A DNA stretch of 64,000 nucleotides from Ceratotherium simum simum (lineage: Eukaryota > Chordata > Mammalia > Perissodactyla > Rhinocerotidae). The stretch lies in contig NW_004454177.1 in NCBI RefSeq assembly GCF_000283155.1, positions 6,845,382 to 6,909,381 on the forward strand, read 5' to 3'. How positions within the stretch are numbered: the stretch's first letter is position 1; every line of letters begins with the position of its first letter. The notes below the pieces were generated by a model that was given only the letters and a program-made list of their open reading frames with translations, made no database searches and was not told the DNA's origin. The position numbers and the translations under genes were made by a program. Positions 28,045 to 40,256 of the stretch are shown here, piece by piece.

Positions 28045-28255
28045 AATAGCTAACGTTTATTGAACATTTTCTATGTACCGACACTGTTGCATTAACTTAT
28101 TTAATGTTCAAAACTATCCTATGAAGTAGGCTACTATTGTCATTTGATAGACAAGAAAATGAAGGCGTGGTAAGGTTGAGTAACATACCCAAAACCATAG
28201 CTGGTAATTAGTGACGGAGCTAAGATTTGAACCCTGGCAGTCTGACTTCAGAAAC
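28045..28255 (-). mobile_element. MIR SINE
   Basis: Antisense MIR: AACGTTTATTGAACATTTTC TATGTACC, ATGAAGTAGGCTACTATTGT CATTTGATAGA, GAGCTAAGATTTGAACCCTG GCAGTCTGAC. Confidence 0.82.
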
Positions 28256-29936
28256 CATCAAACTACCTTTGGTTGTATTTTAATTCTCAATAAATATATA
28301 TCTGCCAAGTTATTCCAAATATCAAGAGAGTCTTGGAATGGATATCTTTGTCCATCTACATCTGGATTATTTATCGACAAAAGAGTTAGTATCAAGTACT
28401 TTGTATTAGACTCTGGAGTAAAACTGAGCCAGAATTTTGTTCTACTATAATGATATTAGAATTTAAAAATATTTGAATAATGACATGATAGTATAAGCAA
28501 CAAATTTTTATAAATGTGAACTGCAAATTGGACAGCCTCTAGTAGTATAACAGTGTAGCAAGCCAGGGTCTTTTCAAGGTCAGGGCTAGAGGTAAGTGTT
28601 GGCATCCCCAGCCTTTAAGCCAGCATCTTGTAATTTCTGAATTTTAATCTGGCAGCCTCACAACTTTCTAGAAAAACTGTGGAAAATAAGGAGAGTTCAG
28701 GAAATAGGTGTTATTTTTCTAATAAATGGAGATAATGAGTCCAACACTTGATTTTCCTCAGTCAGTCTCGGGTTGATAAACTCTTAAGACCAAAGAGAAA
28801 AGCCTCACAGCATAAATTTATTGATTCCTATTGGAAGCTTTTCTTCTCAGTTCCATCTTTATCTTCCAAAGTGTTCCAAGCCATCTTCCTTTGGCCTCTG
28901 TGTTCAACTGCTGAAAATGTGTCACGGGATCGGGATTTAGTTATAAGGAACTTGATTTCTATTCCAGTATAATCTGATAATAATTTGCAGAAACCAGTGG
29001 TGTTGGAATTTATTAATGTATTAAATTTTGTTTCCTTTTTGGATTTTGAGATTTGAGAAATATGGAGCCCTCTTTGAAATTTGAATTGCTCTGGAGGATT
29101 AACCATTATTAAGACGTTTGTTAAAATTATTGAAAATAAGAACTCTTGGGCTAAGTGCTTTGGAATTACCTTTGAATACACCTTGTGTTAGCTGGAAAGA
29201 GTACATGAGAAACCAGACCGTACCCTTCCTGCAAGCACCTGTAAGAAACGTGAATTTCCTGGGTAATTGCTTCTTCCTTGCATTCTTCCCATGCCTCTGG
29301 CACACAGATGTCTTCTGTTTCCACCAGCTCAAAGCAGTTTTATGTGGTCAGAAAGAATCCATGACTCAATTTCTTTTAGACCACTCCTCTGCCCACAGAG
29401 CTGAAAAGGATTGCTTTGCCATGTTCCACACTTTGGCATCACATGAAAGGTTTAAGGGACAGTTGGCGTTCCCCCCATCGTAGGATCAGCCTGAAGATTC
29501 CGATGATCCAGTTCCCTAAATTTCTGTCTATCTTTTCTCCTTGGCTGTGATTCCTTGGTTGGGGAAGCCTGTTGTTTCTAGCCTTCCATCACAGTCTTCG
29601 TCACCATGCAACAGCCAGAGTCTATGAACCAAGTTCGCTCTTCTGTAGTCCATTTAATCCTCACCATTAAGTCTCTGCCTTCTCAATTCATCTTAATCCA
29701 ATTTGCCATTCCCCCTTAACATTGTTTTCCAGGTAGTTCATAGCATTCTGACCGTGAATTTACCCAGCCCATTTTTTATTAACTTGGCTTGTAGGTGACT
29801 CTCATGTTGGAACCTGTGAAGATTACATGGCATTTGATCTGTCAGAAGAGGGAATGAAATTGATTTGATTTTTTATAAAGATATGCTGGCTACTATCTAA
29901 AACATCAATAATTAATTTATTTTAGGTACTATTTGG

Positions 29937-30150
29937 GTTAAGAACTCTGGCTTTGGAGTAAAACTGACCAGAATTTGTATGCTTGGCTTTGCCTCTTATT
30001 ATTTGGTCAAGTTTCTTAACTTCTCTGATTTTTAATTTTTTTATCTATACAATAGGTTGGTGAGTGAATTAAATGCTTAAATTAACTTAAAGGATTTAGT
30101 ACTTTGCCTAGCATATAAGTGCTCAATGAATATTAGTTATTATTATTAAA
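29937..30150 (+). mobile_element. MIR SINE
   Basis: GAACTCTGGCTTTGGAGTAA AACTGACC, TTCTTAACTTCTCTGATTTT TA, ATAAGTGCTCAATGAATATT AGTTATTATTATT in MIR order. Confidence 0.78.
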
Positions 30151-31089
30151 TGATATTTTTGAATGAATTGCTCTATTAATCTTTCATTCCCTCCTTCTCT
30201 GTGTTGTTTTTTATTGCTTTCTATGTGTCTTTTTCTCACCCTCACTATCTTAACATGCTAAAGATACATTATTAATACTTTCAGTTAGCTCTACAGGGTT
30301 TATGGAGAAGACTTAGCTGCCTAAAGTTGTTTTGGTTTGTTGTATCATAACTTTGATGCTGTGGCTATACCCACGTGCTGATGTCTCTTCAAGTGGTAAT
30401 CTGATTTACGGATTATTCTGTATAACCTCAGAAAAAAATCAGTGAGTAAGTACCCTCTGTGTGAGACAAAGAACTCTAAAGCTACAAGGAGAAGCCTTGG
30501 AAATCATCTGATTTGGCTTTTGCCCCCAAGTAGTGCCACTTCTCCATGTTCTGTAAAATGATAGTTGTCTGGTTTTTCTAGCTTGAAGCATGGAGAATGC
30601 CTGTTCTGTTGTGGATTCTTAGAATCAGTTTGTTAAAGTTGTTAGATGGAATCGTAGCAGTCATCTAGTCCAGTGTTTCTTAACTGGCATCATTGAGGGA
30701 CTGTTACATTTTGGGTGTTATTGTAGGTGCTGGGGATACACAGCTCTGTGAGACACAATCTCCATCCTTAAAGGACTCTCAGTCTTCCTCACACCTAATG
30801 CTGGGAGCCCTTCGAGAGACATCTCAAATGCCAGCCTCTGATTAAAGATTCCCAGTGACAATGAGCACACTATTTCACAGGACAAATCATTGCCTTTTCA
30901 CAGTTACACGGTTTTTAGAGTTGGAGGGGACCCAGAGTTCATCTCATCCACTTATCTCTGGACTTAACTCTTCAAGTGAAATCTTACCCAGAACACTAAT
31001 CTATAAAATGGATAAAATTAACTGTGCTCCGGGTATGGCCCTGCCCACTTGACTGCGGCCTCTTACTTCCCTAAGGGGCCCCTCCTCAG

Positions 31090-31385
31090 ATCCATAGGAC
31101 CCTGATCCAGTAATCTGGAACAACTCTAATAATTAGAAAGATTTTTCCTAAATACAACTTGTTACTTCCTAATTACTCCAATTTGAGGCCCCTGGAGCAG
31201 CACAGTATAAATTTACTTTGTCTTCTTTATAAAAACTCTTCACGTATTTGAAGAACACCCAGCATAGCTTTCCTGCCTACACCTTCTCTTCTCCAAGATA
31301 GGTCAGCTTCATTGCCTTTAACCTGTCTGCAGGTGGCATGTTTTCAAAGTTTTAGTCAGAAAATCCTTTCTTACATTATTCTGTT
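31090..31385 (+). mobile_element. L3/CR1-like 3' fragment
   Basis: AGATTTTTCCTAAATACAAC TTGTTACTTCC, TCACGTATTTGAAGAACACC C and CTTCTCTTCTCCAAGATAGG TCAGCTTCATTGCC follow the order of the L3/CR1 LINE end. Family call is tentative. Confidence 0.45.
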
Positions 31386-31753
31386 TCTTCTTCTAGCCTG
31401 GAAACTGGAGACAGAGCTTCTATTAAATATCTTTATTGACTTTGAAGTTGATTTTTCATTCCCCTTCCCCATTCTTTATTTTTTCCCCCTCAGGCTGAAT
31501 ACTTTTAACCTCTTAGAGAAGGCAGTTTATTATGAAGGTCAAAAAAGAAGAAAGAAGTTAAAGACCTGGCCTTCTTAGATAGAATTAGACTGGCAGTCTC
31601 AACTGAATTCCCATTTTAGGACCCTTGCTCATACAGCAGCTCTCTCTCCACAGTCATCCAAATGCCTGTCAGCGCTGCAGGGCAGGGCCTAGCTGCGCAT
31701 CCCCTAGTTAGCATTCTGTTGGCATATCAAGTTTCGTGGCCCACAGTGATTTT

Positions 31754-31810
31754 CCCTTCAGAGGCCGCTTCGCGTCTTGCGCGGAGCAGATGAAAGCAGC
31801 CTCTGAAGGG
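31754..31810. repeat. Perfect 12-bp inverted repeat, CpG-rich loop
   Basis: CCCTTCAGAGGC (31754-31765) and its exact complement GCCTCTGAAGGG (31799-31810) enclose 33 nt that starts with a CpG-dense block CGCTTCGCGTCTTGCGCGG, in an otherwise AT-rich, repeat-free part of intron 6. May form a hairpin in RNA. Confidence 0.7.
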
Positions 31811-33295
31811 AGGCAGCTCCTCTGGCACACACAGCAGAGCAGCAGATCCCTGCATTGCCCCAAGTGCTTCAGTTTCATTCAGTATCAAAAGCTCTGTCTG
31901 CCTTTTGGGAAGGAAGAAGAGATGGGGCCATTTTAGACATTAAAATAGAGTACTTCTTGGCATCTGGAAAAGTTGATGTTTTGTACCCTTTGATCTGAGG
32001 CCCCATCTTCTTTCCACTTGTTTTAATTGACTGTCCTGTGGTTGATTGTGTTATTAGGTTTGAGAGCGTTTATTCCCTTTGTTTTCACTGTCTTTCCATA
32101 TTTCATGTAGAATAGTGCATTCTGACCTAGTTTGAATTTAATTTCATGAGCTATATGACACTTAGGAAGTGTAGTTGATGATAATACTCTGGCTTTCTGC
32201 ATTTTGTCGTGTTTTACCATCTGTGCAACACATGAGAAGTGTTGGCTGTCTGTTCCTCCGCGTGCTGGATGTCATGGGAGACACGCGCTGAAAGCTCGTG
32301 TCCTTTAGTTGTTGCCGCTGCAACCAGTTCTCAACCTGGGACCTGTGGATTCTTAGCCTGCCAGTCTGTGACGTGCTTTGGGGGCTCACTGAACAGACTA
32401 AAATTATGTGCACATTTTTGTGTATAAATTCTTGTTCACATTTTTCTGGAGATTTTTCAAGGCATCTGAAACCAAATAATGGTTAAGGATGACTGAATAG
32501 AGGTTTCAAGATCCTGAAATTGAACTAAATACATCTTTTAATCAGGACGTATTATGGTGGTGCTGATTTTTTTGTTTGTTTTTAAGGAAAATGCCTTGAA
32601 AATTCTGTTGTGAAGCAAGCCTGTAACCAAACATCATTCTACCTTGGTCATCTGATTCAGGACTAATGTGGTTACCTTTTATGCACTAAATGCTTTATGG
32701 AAGCCAAAAGAAAACAGAAGAGTGCCATCTAGAGGTCTAAACAATTTCACAACTTTCCAGTCAGGCCCAGGCTTTCTCCCTGCACCGGGGTCTTCAGTTT
32801 TAGTAACTTTCTAGATTAAGAAAATTTTTTTCCTCTCAAGTAAGTTCCGACCATAAAGGTGTGTGTCAGTATTTATAATCCATACAGATGCTACAGTTGT
32901 GGGGTCTAGCCTTGGGAACATAATTTTACTAAAAGCTTAATGTTGTAGATGGCATTTACTCTATTTTATAGAGATGTGGGAACTACAGGCTTTAGGATCC
33001 ACACTGCATTTGAATATACTTTTAATCATAAAGCAAGAACACATTGATGCCTACTATAAAATCATTTTGATATAGGGACTTTGTTGTATTTTCTCTGGAA
33101 GTTAGAATAAATTAAAAATTAAGACTAATTTGTCTTAAGTACTCTTAATATTCCTTTCAAGATGGTGATATAGAATGGTGTTTTCCAAACAGTGCAGAAA
33201 TTGTGGGGTTGTAGAGTTGAATTCACTCTGGAAAAATAGATCAGAGTTTACAGCCACGTGAAGATGTATAAAGGGTCATCAAGAGGATAGTTCTC

Positions 33296-33490
33296 AAGTC
33301 CCAGCTCTGCCATTACTGTGCAGTGTTGAGTACATTAGCTTTCTTCTTCTTTTATAAATGGGGCTAATAATAGTATCTAATTTAGGGTTGTTTTGAAGAT
33401 TAAATGAAATGAAGTTGGTAAGCACAGTGCCTTATATATAAAAGGTCTTTTAAAATTAGCAGTAATTTATTGTTATTGTTATTATCACTA
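33296..33490 (+). mobile_element. MIR SINE
   Basis: CCCAGCTCTGCCATTACTGT, TTCTTTTATAAATGGGGCTA ATAATAGTATCTA and AGATTAAATGAAATGAAGTT GGTAAGCACAGTGCC. Confidence 0.8.
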
Positions 33491-33599
33491 GCCAGTTTTA
33501 TTCTCAGGACAGCTGTAATGAAATAGAAACAGACTACCTTAAAACCTGTATCTTATAGCGAATTTTATAGGTTCAAAAAGCATTTTCACAAATAAAATT

Positions 33600-34330
33600 T
33601 CATTTGATTAGAGTTTCAATAAATATTTATTCACATATTCAGTAGCTATTTATTCAGCTCCTATTAGGTGTAATAACCATCTTTGGTTTTGGAGGTTTGG
33701 TACTGAAAACAGCGGTAAGAAAGACATGGACCTTACGTTGTGGTGGAGGAGTTAGACAATAAACAAGTAAATAAACAAGATTTCACAAAGAAGTCATTAA
33801 TGTGAAGAAAATTAGTGTGATATAAATAGAGAGTGACTGGAGGCCTACTTTAGACTGATTTACAGGAAAGAGCTTTCTGAAGAAGTGGCATTTAAGCTCT
33901 TTCCCAAATAACAAGATGCCAGCCACATGAAGGTCTGAGGAGCAGCCGTTCCAGCTAAAGGAACAGCAAGCGTAAAGGCCATTGGTGGGAGCGTATTCAG
34001 CAGGTGCACAGGCTAGAAAGAATGCCAGTGCGGCTGGAGCTCAGGGAGCCAAAGGGACTGTGGCAGGAGGTGAGGTCAGAGATGGAGGCACCGGCCTGTA
34101 GGCCCAGGACTTTGGACTTTATTCTGTGGGTTATAGGAAGAGATTGGAAAGTTGTAGGCAAAGTAGTGATATGCTCAGATTTACATTTTGGAAATATCCC
34201 CTTTGCTTCTCTATGCAGAGTAAACTGTAAAGGAGCAAGAGTGGTAGCAGAAAGACCAGTGAGGTGACTTTTGTAGTAATCTAAGCAAGAGTTGGTGGTG
34301 GCTTGGATGAGGATATTGAATTAATGGTTG
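33600..34330 (-). mobile_element. L2 LINE 3' half, antisense
   Basis: Antisense L2: CTATTTATTCAGCTCCTATT AGGTG, AGCTAAAGGAACAGCAAGCG TAAAGGCC, ACTTTGGACTTTATTCTGTG GG, AGACCAGTGAGGTGACTTTT GTAGTAATCTAAGCAAGAG. Confidence 0.78.
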
Positions 34331-34369
34331 AGGAGTTTGGATCCTGCCCACAGCTCTGTGCAGTACAGA

Positions 34370-34575
34370 GGCAGTAGAGCATGTGGTTAAAAGCACCAGC
34401 CGAAGAGTCAGACTGTCTGGTTTGAAGACAGACCATGTGACCTTGGACAAGTTTCTTGACTTCTCTGTGCCCAATTTTTACCATCTCTAAAATGGCACTG
34501 ATGATTGTACCTTGCTCCTAGGATTGCTGGGAGGGGTAAGTGAGAGAATGATAATTGTAAAGTGCTCTAAAGAGT
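34370..34575 (+). mobile_element. MIR SINE
   Basis: AGAGCATGTGGTTAAAAGCA CCAGC, GACCTTGGACAAGTTTCTTG ACTTCTCTGTGCCC and CTAGGATTGCTGGGAGGGGT AAGTGAG: a well-preserved MIR. Confidence 0.85.
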
Positions 34576-34956
34576 GTCTATTAATACTGCTGTTACTGTC
34601 GTCATCACCACCTGCATCATAAGTGCTACTCTCACATTATCCTCAATACCCCAATTTACAGATGAGAAAACTTAGAAATAGAGGGTGGTTTCGAAATCAG
34701 AATATAGGTTTCTTGATTGTGAATTCATTGTTCTTTATGCAATATAATACATAGTATGAGCTCCCAGAGAAAAATATCTATTGATCTGAATCTCTGTAGC
34801 TCGGAGCCCAGTTGTATGTACCTGTGAATGTTTGAACAACTTTGAGAAAATGATAAATAAGGCTAGCAGAGTCCCAGTGTGTGGTAGGGAGGCATCCTGT
34901 CCCTGTGCCTCTCTCCCCCACACCTTGGACCATCAGAAATTTAAATTCTGACTTTT

Positions 34957-35195
34957 TTTTTTTGAGGAAGATTAGCCCTGAGCTAACATCTGTTGCCAAT
35001 CCTCCTCTTTTTTGCTAAGGAAGATTGGCCCTGGGCTAACATCCGTGCCCATCTTCCTCTGCTTTCTATGGGATGCCACCACAGCATGGCTTTGATAAGT
35101 GGTGCATAGGCCCATGCCCAGGATCTGAACCCGTGAGCCCCAGGCCACCAAAGCAGAGTATGCCAACTTAACCACTATGCCACCAGGCCGGCCCC
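34957..35195 (-). mobile_element. ERE SINE (long form) with TSD
   Basis: Antisense: poly-T, GAGGAAGATTAGCCCTGAGC, a second GAAGATTGGCCCTGGGCTAA block, GGATGCCACCACAGCATGG and the end TATGCCACCAGGCCGGCCC. Target duplication TAAATTCTGACTTTT / TAAATTCT-ACTTTT at 34942-34956 and 35196-35209. Lies 460 bp upstream of exon 7. Confidence 0.92.
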
Positions 35196-35506
35196 TAAAT
35201 TCTACTTTTGAAGAGAGCTTTTGGACACTTAAGCCAAAAGTGTTAGTATGCACATAGTAATACATATAGGAGGATAGAACTGAATATTTTGAGGACCTTG
35301 TAAGATACCGAATCTCTTCAAAGGACGTTCAGGTTTTCATTAATTGTGTTAAATGGGGCCATACAGAATATAAATAAATGAAATCCTTGGCTTATCCCTA
35401 GACCTTTTCTGGTCAGACTTTTAATGAAGGTATTAACCCAACTACCAGATTTGAATTTCTCTTTTCTCCACCTCTTTCTGCCTTTGCCCAGTCCTTTCTG
35501 GAGTAA

Positions 35507-36706
<1,200 letters not shown>

Positions 36707-36918
36707 TGAGGTGTAGCCATACTCCCTCTGTCTTGCTTTCTCCATTTTTTCTCCTTCCTGAGAACTTGGATCTTTCTGTTTTCCTCCTGTTCTTCTTCCT
36801 CTGCCCCTCTCTGGGCTTTGGAAAGAAGGTGCTTTGGTCTTCTAATGTTACTATTGAAAGGGTTTTGTCATTGACATACCATTTCACCAGGGTTTTTTAC
36901 TGTTTTCTCTCTTGGTAG

Positions 36919-37062
36919 TCATTAAGATCAGATGCCTATGATCACTATAGTGCAATCTATAGCCTGCTGTGTGATCGACATAAGAGACATAAAACCCTGC
37001 GTGTCGGAGCACCTCCTAGCATGCCCCGAACCATGGCCTTTCAAACACCAGTCAATATCCAG
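36919..37062 (+). CDS. SIK3: SIK3 exon 9: end of UBA domain, start of linker
   Basis: 144 nt, 48 codons, phase 0 (S366-Q413). Begins SLRSDAYDHYSAIYSLLCDR, the last UBA helix (domain end near residue 384), then a basic stretch HKRHKTLRVG and a Pro/Met-rich linker (PPSMPRTMAFQTPVNIQ). A few linker residues differ from human as I recall it; the UBA helix is conserved. Acceptor CTTGGTAG|TCA after a 239-nt intron, donor CAG|GTGGGC. Length is a multiple of three. Confidence 0.96.
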
Positions 37063-37505
37063 GTGGGCGATAACTCTCGTGACCTGATTCAGGACAGTGA
37101 TACCGGGGGCTGGGGGTGGGTGGGAATTGTTAGCCATTGCTCACTAACGCTAAGTCAAGAGAGTTTCCTGTTCTTCCTTACTTCTGTCCCCTCCCATCTG
37201 TTATCTCTTCCTTTGTCAGAGGTCAAGCAAAGATCTGAACCTTTCTTTGACAGAGAGGGTGGAAGGGTATTTCTGTATTCGGAATGGATGACTATAGTTG
37301 CTTTTTTTTTTTTTTTTAAGAAACAGCAAATCATTGAAAGAAACTGTCCTCTCTAAAGAATGCTTCCTTGTAGCTTCTGAGGGCAGAGGAACCAGAGTCA
37401 GAAGGAGTAACATAGACTTTAGTGATCAAGAATAGTTTGAAAGACTATCGTTATTTCCATCTAGTTTTTTAAGGTGTGTGTATATACGTATGTACTACTT
37501 TCCAG
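37063..37505 (+). other. SIK3: SIK3 intron 9
   Basis: 443-nt intron (GTGGGC...CTTTCCAG) with a poly-T run at 37302-37317; otherwise nothing identifiable. Confidence 0.9.
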
Positions 37506-37583
37506 GCGGAGCAGGCTGGTACCACTATGAACATCAGTGTTCCCCAGGTGCAGCTGATCAACCCAGAGAACCAAATTGTGGAG
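37506..37583 (+). CDS. SIK3: SIK3 exon 10, followed by a GC donor
   Basis: 78 nt, 26 codons, phase 0 (A414-E439): AEQAGTTMNISVPQVQLINP then ENQIVE. It lies in the linker between UBA and the PKA sites and has no recognised fold. The last codon GAG is followed directly by GCAAGTAG. No GT lies where the frame could continue, and the next exon starts with the expected Pro-Asp-Gly, so this is a GC-AG intron whose donor AG|GCAAGT is otherwise a perfect match to the consensus. Acceptor CTTTCCAG|GCG. Confidence 0.96.
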
Positions 37584-37693
37584 GCAAGTAGCAACCTCTG
37601 ATAGTTGTCAGCTGAAACCACTTTCTTTCCCGTATCCTTGCTTCCTTTCCTTACTTCTTGTTTGTAATTGGATTGTGTTTCCCTCCACCTCAG
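37584..37693 (+). other. SIK3: SIK3 intron 10: 110-nt GC-AG intron
   Basis: Very short intron with donor GCAAGT and acceptor CCTCCACCTCAG. The pyrimidine tract TGTTTCCCTCCACCTCAG is good. GC-AG introns are about 1% of mammalian introns and are removed by the major (U2) spliceosome. Confidence 0.93.
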
Positions 37694-37803
37694 CCGGATG
37701 GAACAGTGAACTTGGACAGTGATGAGGGTGAAGAGCCTTCCCCTGAAGCGTTGGTCCGATATTTGTCAATGAGGAGGCACACAGTGGGTGTGGCTGACCC
37801 ACG
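37694..37803 (+). CDS. SIK3: SIK3 exon 11: acidic linker and PKA site Thr469
   Basis: 110 nt, 36 codons plus 2 bases (P440-P475, Arg476 split CG|C). An acidic run (NLDSDEGEEPSPEALV) is followed by RYLSMRRHTVGVADP. The Thr in RRHTVG is the first PKA/14-3-3 site, Thr469; counting codons from Thr221 gives exactly 469. Phosphorylation here contributes to 14-3-3 binding and cAMP inhibition of SIK3. Acceptor CACCTCAG|CCG, donor CG|GTGAGT. Confidence 0.97.
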
Positions 37804-38240
37804 GTGAGTATCTGGCCAACAGCCCTGATAACACCAGGGCGAAGAACTCCCACCTGACTTTGAGTTCATTCCATGGCAATTTTTCCTACTTCATTGTATC
37901 CCCTAGATGAGATCTAATCCAGCGGCCAAGACATGTTTTTAACCCAGTTCAGGGTCCCTGGTAGATCAGACTTGATTTAAGAATTACAGAGCTTTCCCTA
38001 ATGGATGGTGGGCTGATAGCCACCATCAGCCAATTAATCACAATACTTGGGCGAAGAGCATGGTAGCATCTTTGCCCACAAAGACTGAGGTCTTCTGATC
38101 TAAGTTACATAAAAGTACCCCTTAAAGTTTATCTGCATTTGACAGCTTTTAAAGATGTTGTTTGGCGTATGTTCTAATGCAAAATTCATCTAGAAAGTGA
38201 GGACAAATTATATAATGTAATTTATATATGTTAAAAATTA

Positions 38241-38443
38241 TGGGCCGGCCCTGTGGCTTGGTGGTTAAGTGCGCGCGCTGCAATGCTGGTGGCCCGGGTT
38301 CGGATCCCGGGTGCGCATCGAGGCACCACTTCTCCGTCCATCCTGAGGCCGAGTCCCACATACAGCAACTAGAAGGATGTGCAGCTATGACATACAACTA
38401 TCTACTGGGGCTTTGGGGGGAAAAAATAAAATAAATAAAATCT
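38241..38443 (+). mobile_element. ERE1 SINE with 10-bp TSD
   Basis: Head TGGGCCGGCCCTGTGGCTTG, B box GGTTCGGATCC, tail CTACTGGGGCTTTGGGGGG-A with AATAAA units. Target duplication TTAAAAATTA at 38231-38240 and 38444-38453. Confidence 0.95.
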
Positions 38444-38605
38444 TTAAAAATTAAGTGAACAAGAATCCGAAAACACACCGAATAAGTACCAGTTTCCCAA
38501 AGTGTTTCCCCAAAACAGTCCTTCAGTATGTTCCCTGATGCTCTCACACTGGAGAAATGTCCTGAAGGCCGGCTCTCTCCGTTTTTGTTCTACATTTGAA
38601 GACTG

Positions 38606-38900
38606 TTTTTTTTTTGTGAAGAAGATCAGCCCTGAGCTAACATCCGTGCTAATCCTCCTCTTTTTGCTGAGGAAGACCAGCTCTGATGTAACATCTATTG
38701 CCAATCCTCCTTTTTTTTTTTTCCCCAAAGCCCCAGTAGATAGTTGTACATCATAGTTGCACATCCTTCTAGTTGCTGTCTGTGGGACGCGGCCTCAGCA
38801 TGGCTGGAGAAGCGGTGTGTCGGTGCGCGCCCGGGATCCGAACCCGGGCCGCCAGTAGCGGAGCGCGCGCATTTAACCACTAAGTCATGGGGCCGGCCCC
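38606..38900 (-). mobile_element. ERE SINE, composite form (ERE1 body plus two tail blocks)
   Basis: Antisense: GTGAAGAAGATCAGCCCTGA, GCTGAGGAAGACCAGCTCTG, then a complete ERE1 body ending AAGTCATGGGGCCGGCCCC. Imperfect target duplication TGAAGACTGTTT / TGAAGACTCTTG at 38597 and 38901. Oriented tail to tail with the ERE1 at 38241. Confidence 0.92.
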
Positions 38901-39687
38901 TGAAGACTCTTGACATTAAAAATAGCCTTAGCGCTTTTCCGGATATTTCTTTCACTGAATACGGAAGAGAAGGTTGCGGCAAGAGTTCTCTTGAAAGTCA
39001 ACTAAGGGCAAAGCCGGTTTTCTTATAAATACCTCTTTTCTCTGAGAGATTTCCAAAAAAGCCTCCTGGGCCTGCTGATTTGCTGGCTTTCTGTTTCTCA
39101 TTCTCGGCCCACAATCAAACAGGCAATAGGGGAACATTCTGGCTCGTGTCAGCTGCAAAGGGGTGGAGTCCTGTGTTGCTCTGTTAGTGGAAAGATCTCT
39201 TATTTTAAAGTATGCTATAAACCCTACTGTTGGAGCAGGACAGCCCTGCACGTCCACTCCTTATCTGTCCTATCAGCACCGACAGAAGTAATTGCATTCT
39301 TTCCCTGGAGAATCAGTTGCTACTTCGGGCAACCATTGTTTTAGTGGATGGCTTGTGTCCTCCAAAACTTGCTGTTCACCTCCAGGCTTTGAAAACCTGA
39401 ACAGGACTGGAGCCAGTGTTTCCTCTTGGCTCAGAGCTGTTGGTTTTAAATGAGTGGTCAATGAAGAACAGCGATCCCCAGTCCCAAATAGTAAAATAGC
39501 AGAAAGCCAAATTCCACACACTCGGCTTCCACTTGCTTTGGGATCTTGGAGAGAAATACACATTTAGGAGGAAAGTAAAAAAATAAAGTAAATTGTACTG
39601 AACTTATCAGTTTCATCAGTTTTGGGAATTAAGCACTTTTGAGTAAGATTATTAACCAAACTTCTCTGTCATCCTGTTTCCTTTTAG

Positions 39688-39841
39688 CACGGAAGTTATG
39701 GAAGATCTGCAGAAGCTCCTACCTGGCTTTCCTGGAGTCAACCCGCAGGCTCCATTCCTGCAGGTGGCCCCTAACATGAACTTCATGCACAACCTGTTGC
39801 CCATGCAAAATTTGCAACCGACTGGGCAGCTTGAGTACAAG
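39688..39841 (+). CDS. SIK3: SIK3 exon 12
   Basis: 154 nt: one base completing Arg476, then 51 codons (T477-K527). Encodes TEVMEDLQKLLPGFPGVNPQ, then APFLQVAPNMNFMHNLLPMQ and NLQPTGQLEYK. The segment is Leu/Pro/Met-rich, with no catalytic domain, and is characteristic of SIK3. Acceptor CTTTTAG|C, donor AAG|GTACCT. Intron 12 is short (259 nt). Confidence 0.97.
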
Positions 39842-40100
39842 GTACCTGGATACGGGAGAGGGCTTGCCCCAGAAGAAATGCATTTGAGCTTCCTTTGAGG
39901 GACCTGCCCCAGGATTTAAGGGTGTTCTGATAGAGCAGAGTGATTTCTCTTGCATTGCAGCTCAGGTGAGAGGGAAGATTTCACTAGTCTATATCAGGAT
40001 CAGAGGATCCCTTAATTTTGGTAGATTAGAGAACTGCTGTTTTCTCTCCTCCTTTTCCCCCCACCCCACCAATCTGTCCTTCCTGCCCTACTCCTGACAG

Positions 40101-40256
40101 GAGCAGTCCCTGTTACAGCCGCCCACCCTACAGCTGCTGAATGGAATGGGCCCCCTTGGCCGGAGGGCATCAGATGGAGGAGCCAACATCCAACTACATG
40201 CCCAGCAGCTGCTGAAGCGCCCACGGGGACCCTCCCCACTTGTCACCATGACACCA
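40101..40256 (+). CDS. SIK3: SIK3 exon 13: PKA site Ser551 (Sleepy exon)
   Basis: 156 nt, exactly 52 codons, phase 0 at both ends (E528-P579). Encodes EQSLLQPPTLQLLNGMGPLG, then RRASDGGANIQLHAQQLLKR and PRGPSPLVTMTP. The Ser in RRASDGG is the PKA/14-3-3 site Ser551. In mouse, the dominant Sleepy allele is a donor mutation that skips exon 13 and removes 52 residues including Ser551, raising sleep need; this exon has the same length and content. Acceptor CTCCTGACAG|GAG, donor CCA|GTGAGT. Its symmetric phase explains why skipping is in frame. Confidence 0.97.

Larger units (their letters stand above)
37804..39687 (+). other. SIK3: SIK3 intron 11
   Basis: 1.9-kb intron, GTGAGT...TTCCTTTTAG. It contains two EREs facing each other tail to tail (38241-38443 plus, 38606-38900 minus). 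37804-38230 and 38913-39687 are unique sequence without identifiable features. Confidence 0.92.

Noticed and set aside
29118..29483. 121-codon frame in intron 6
   Set aside because: No known domain, no conserved splice context and overlapping frames on the opposite strand; length is within chance for a 16-kb intron.
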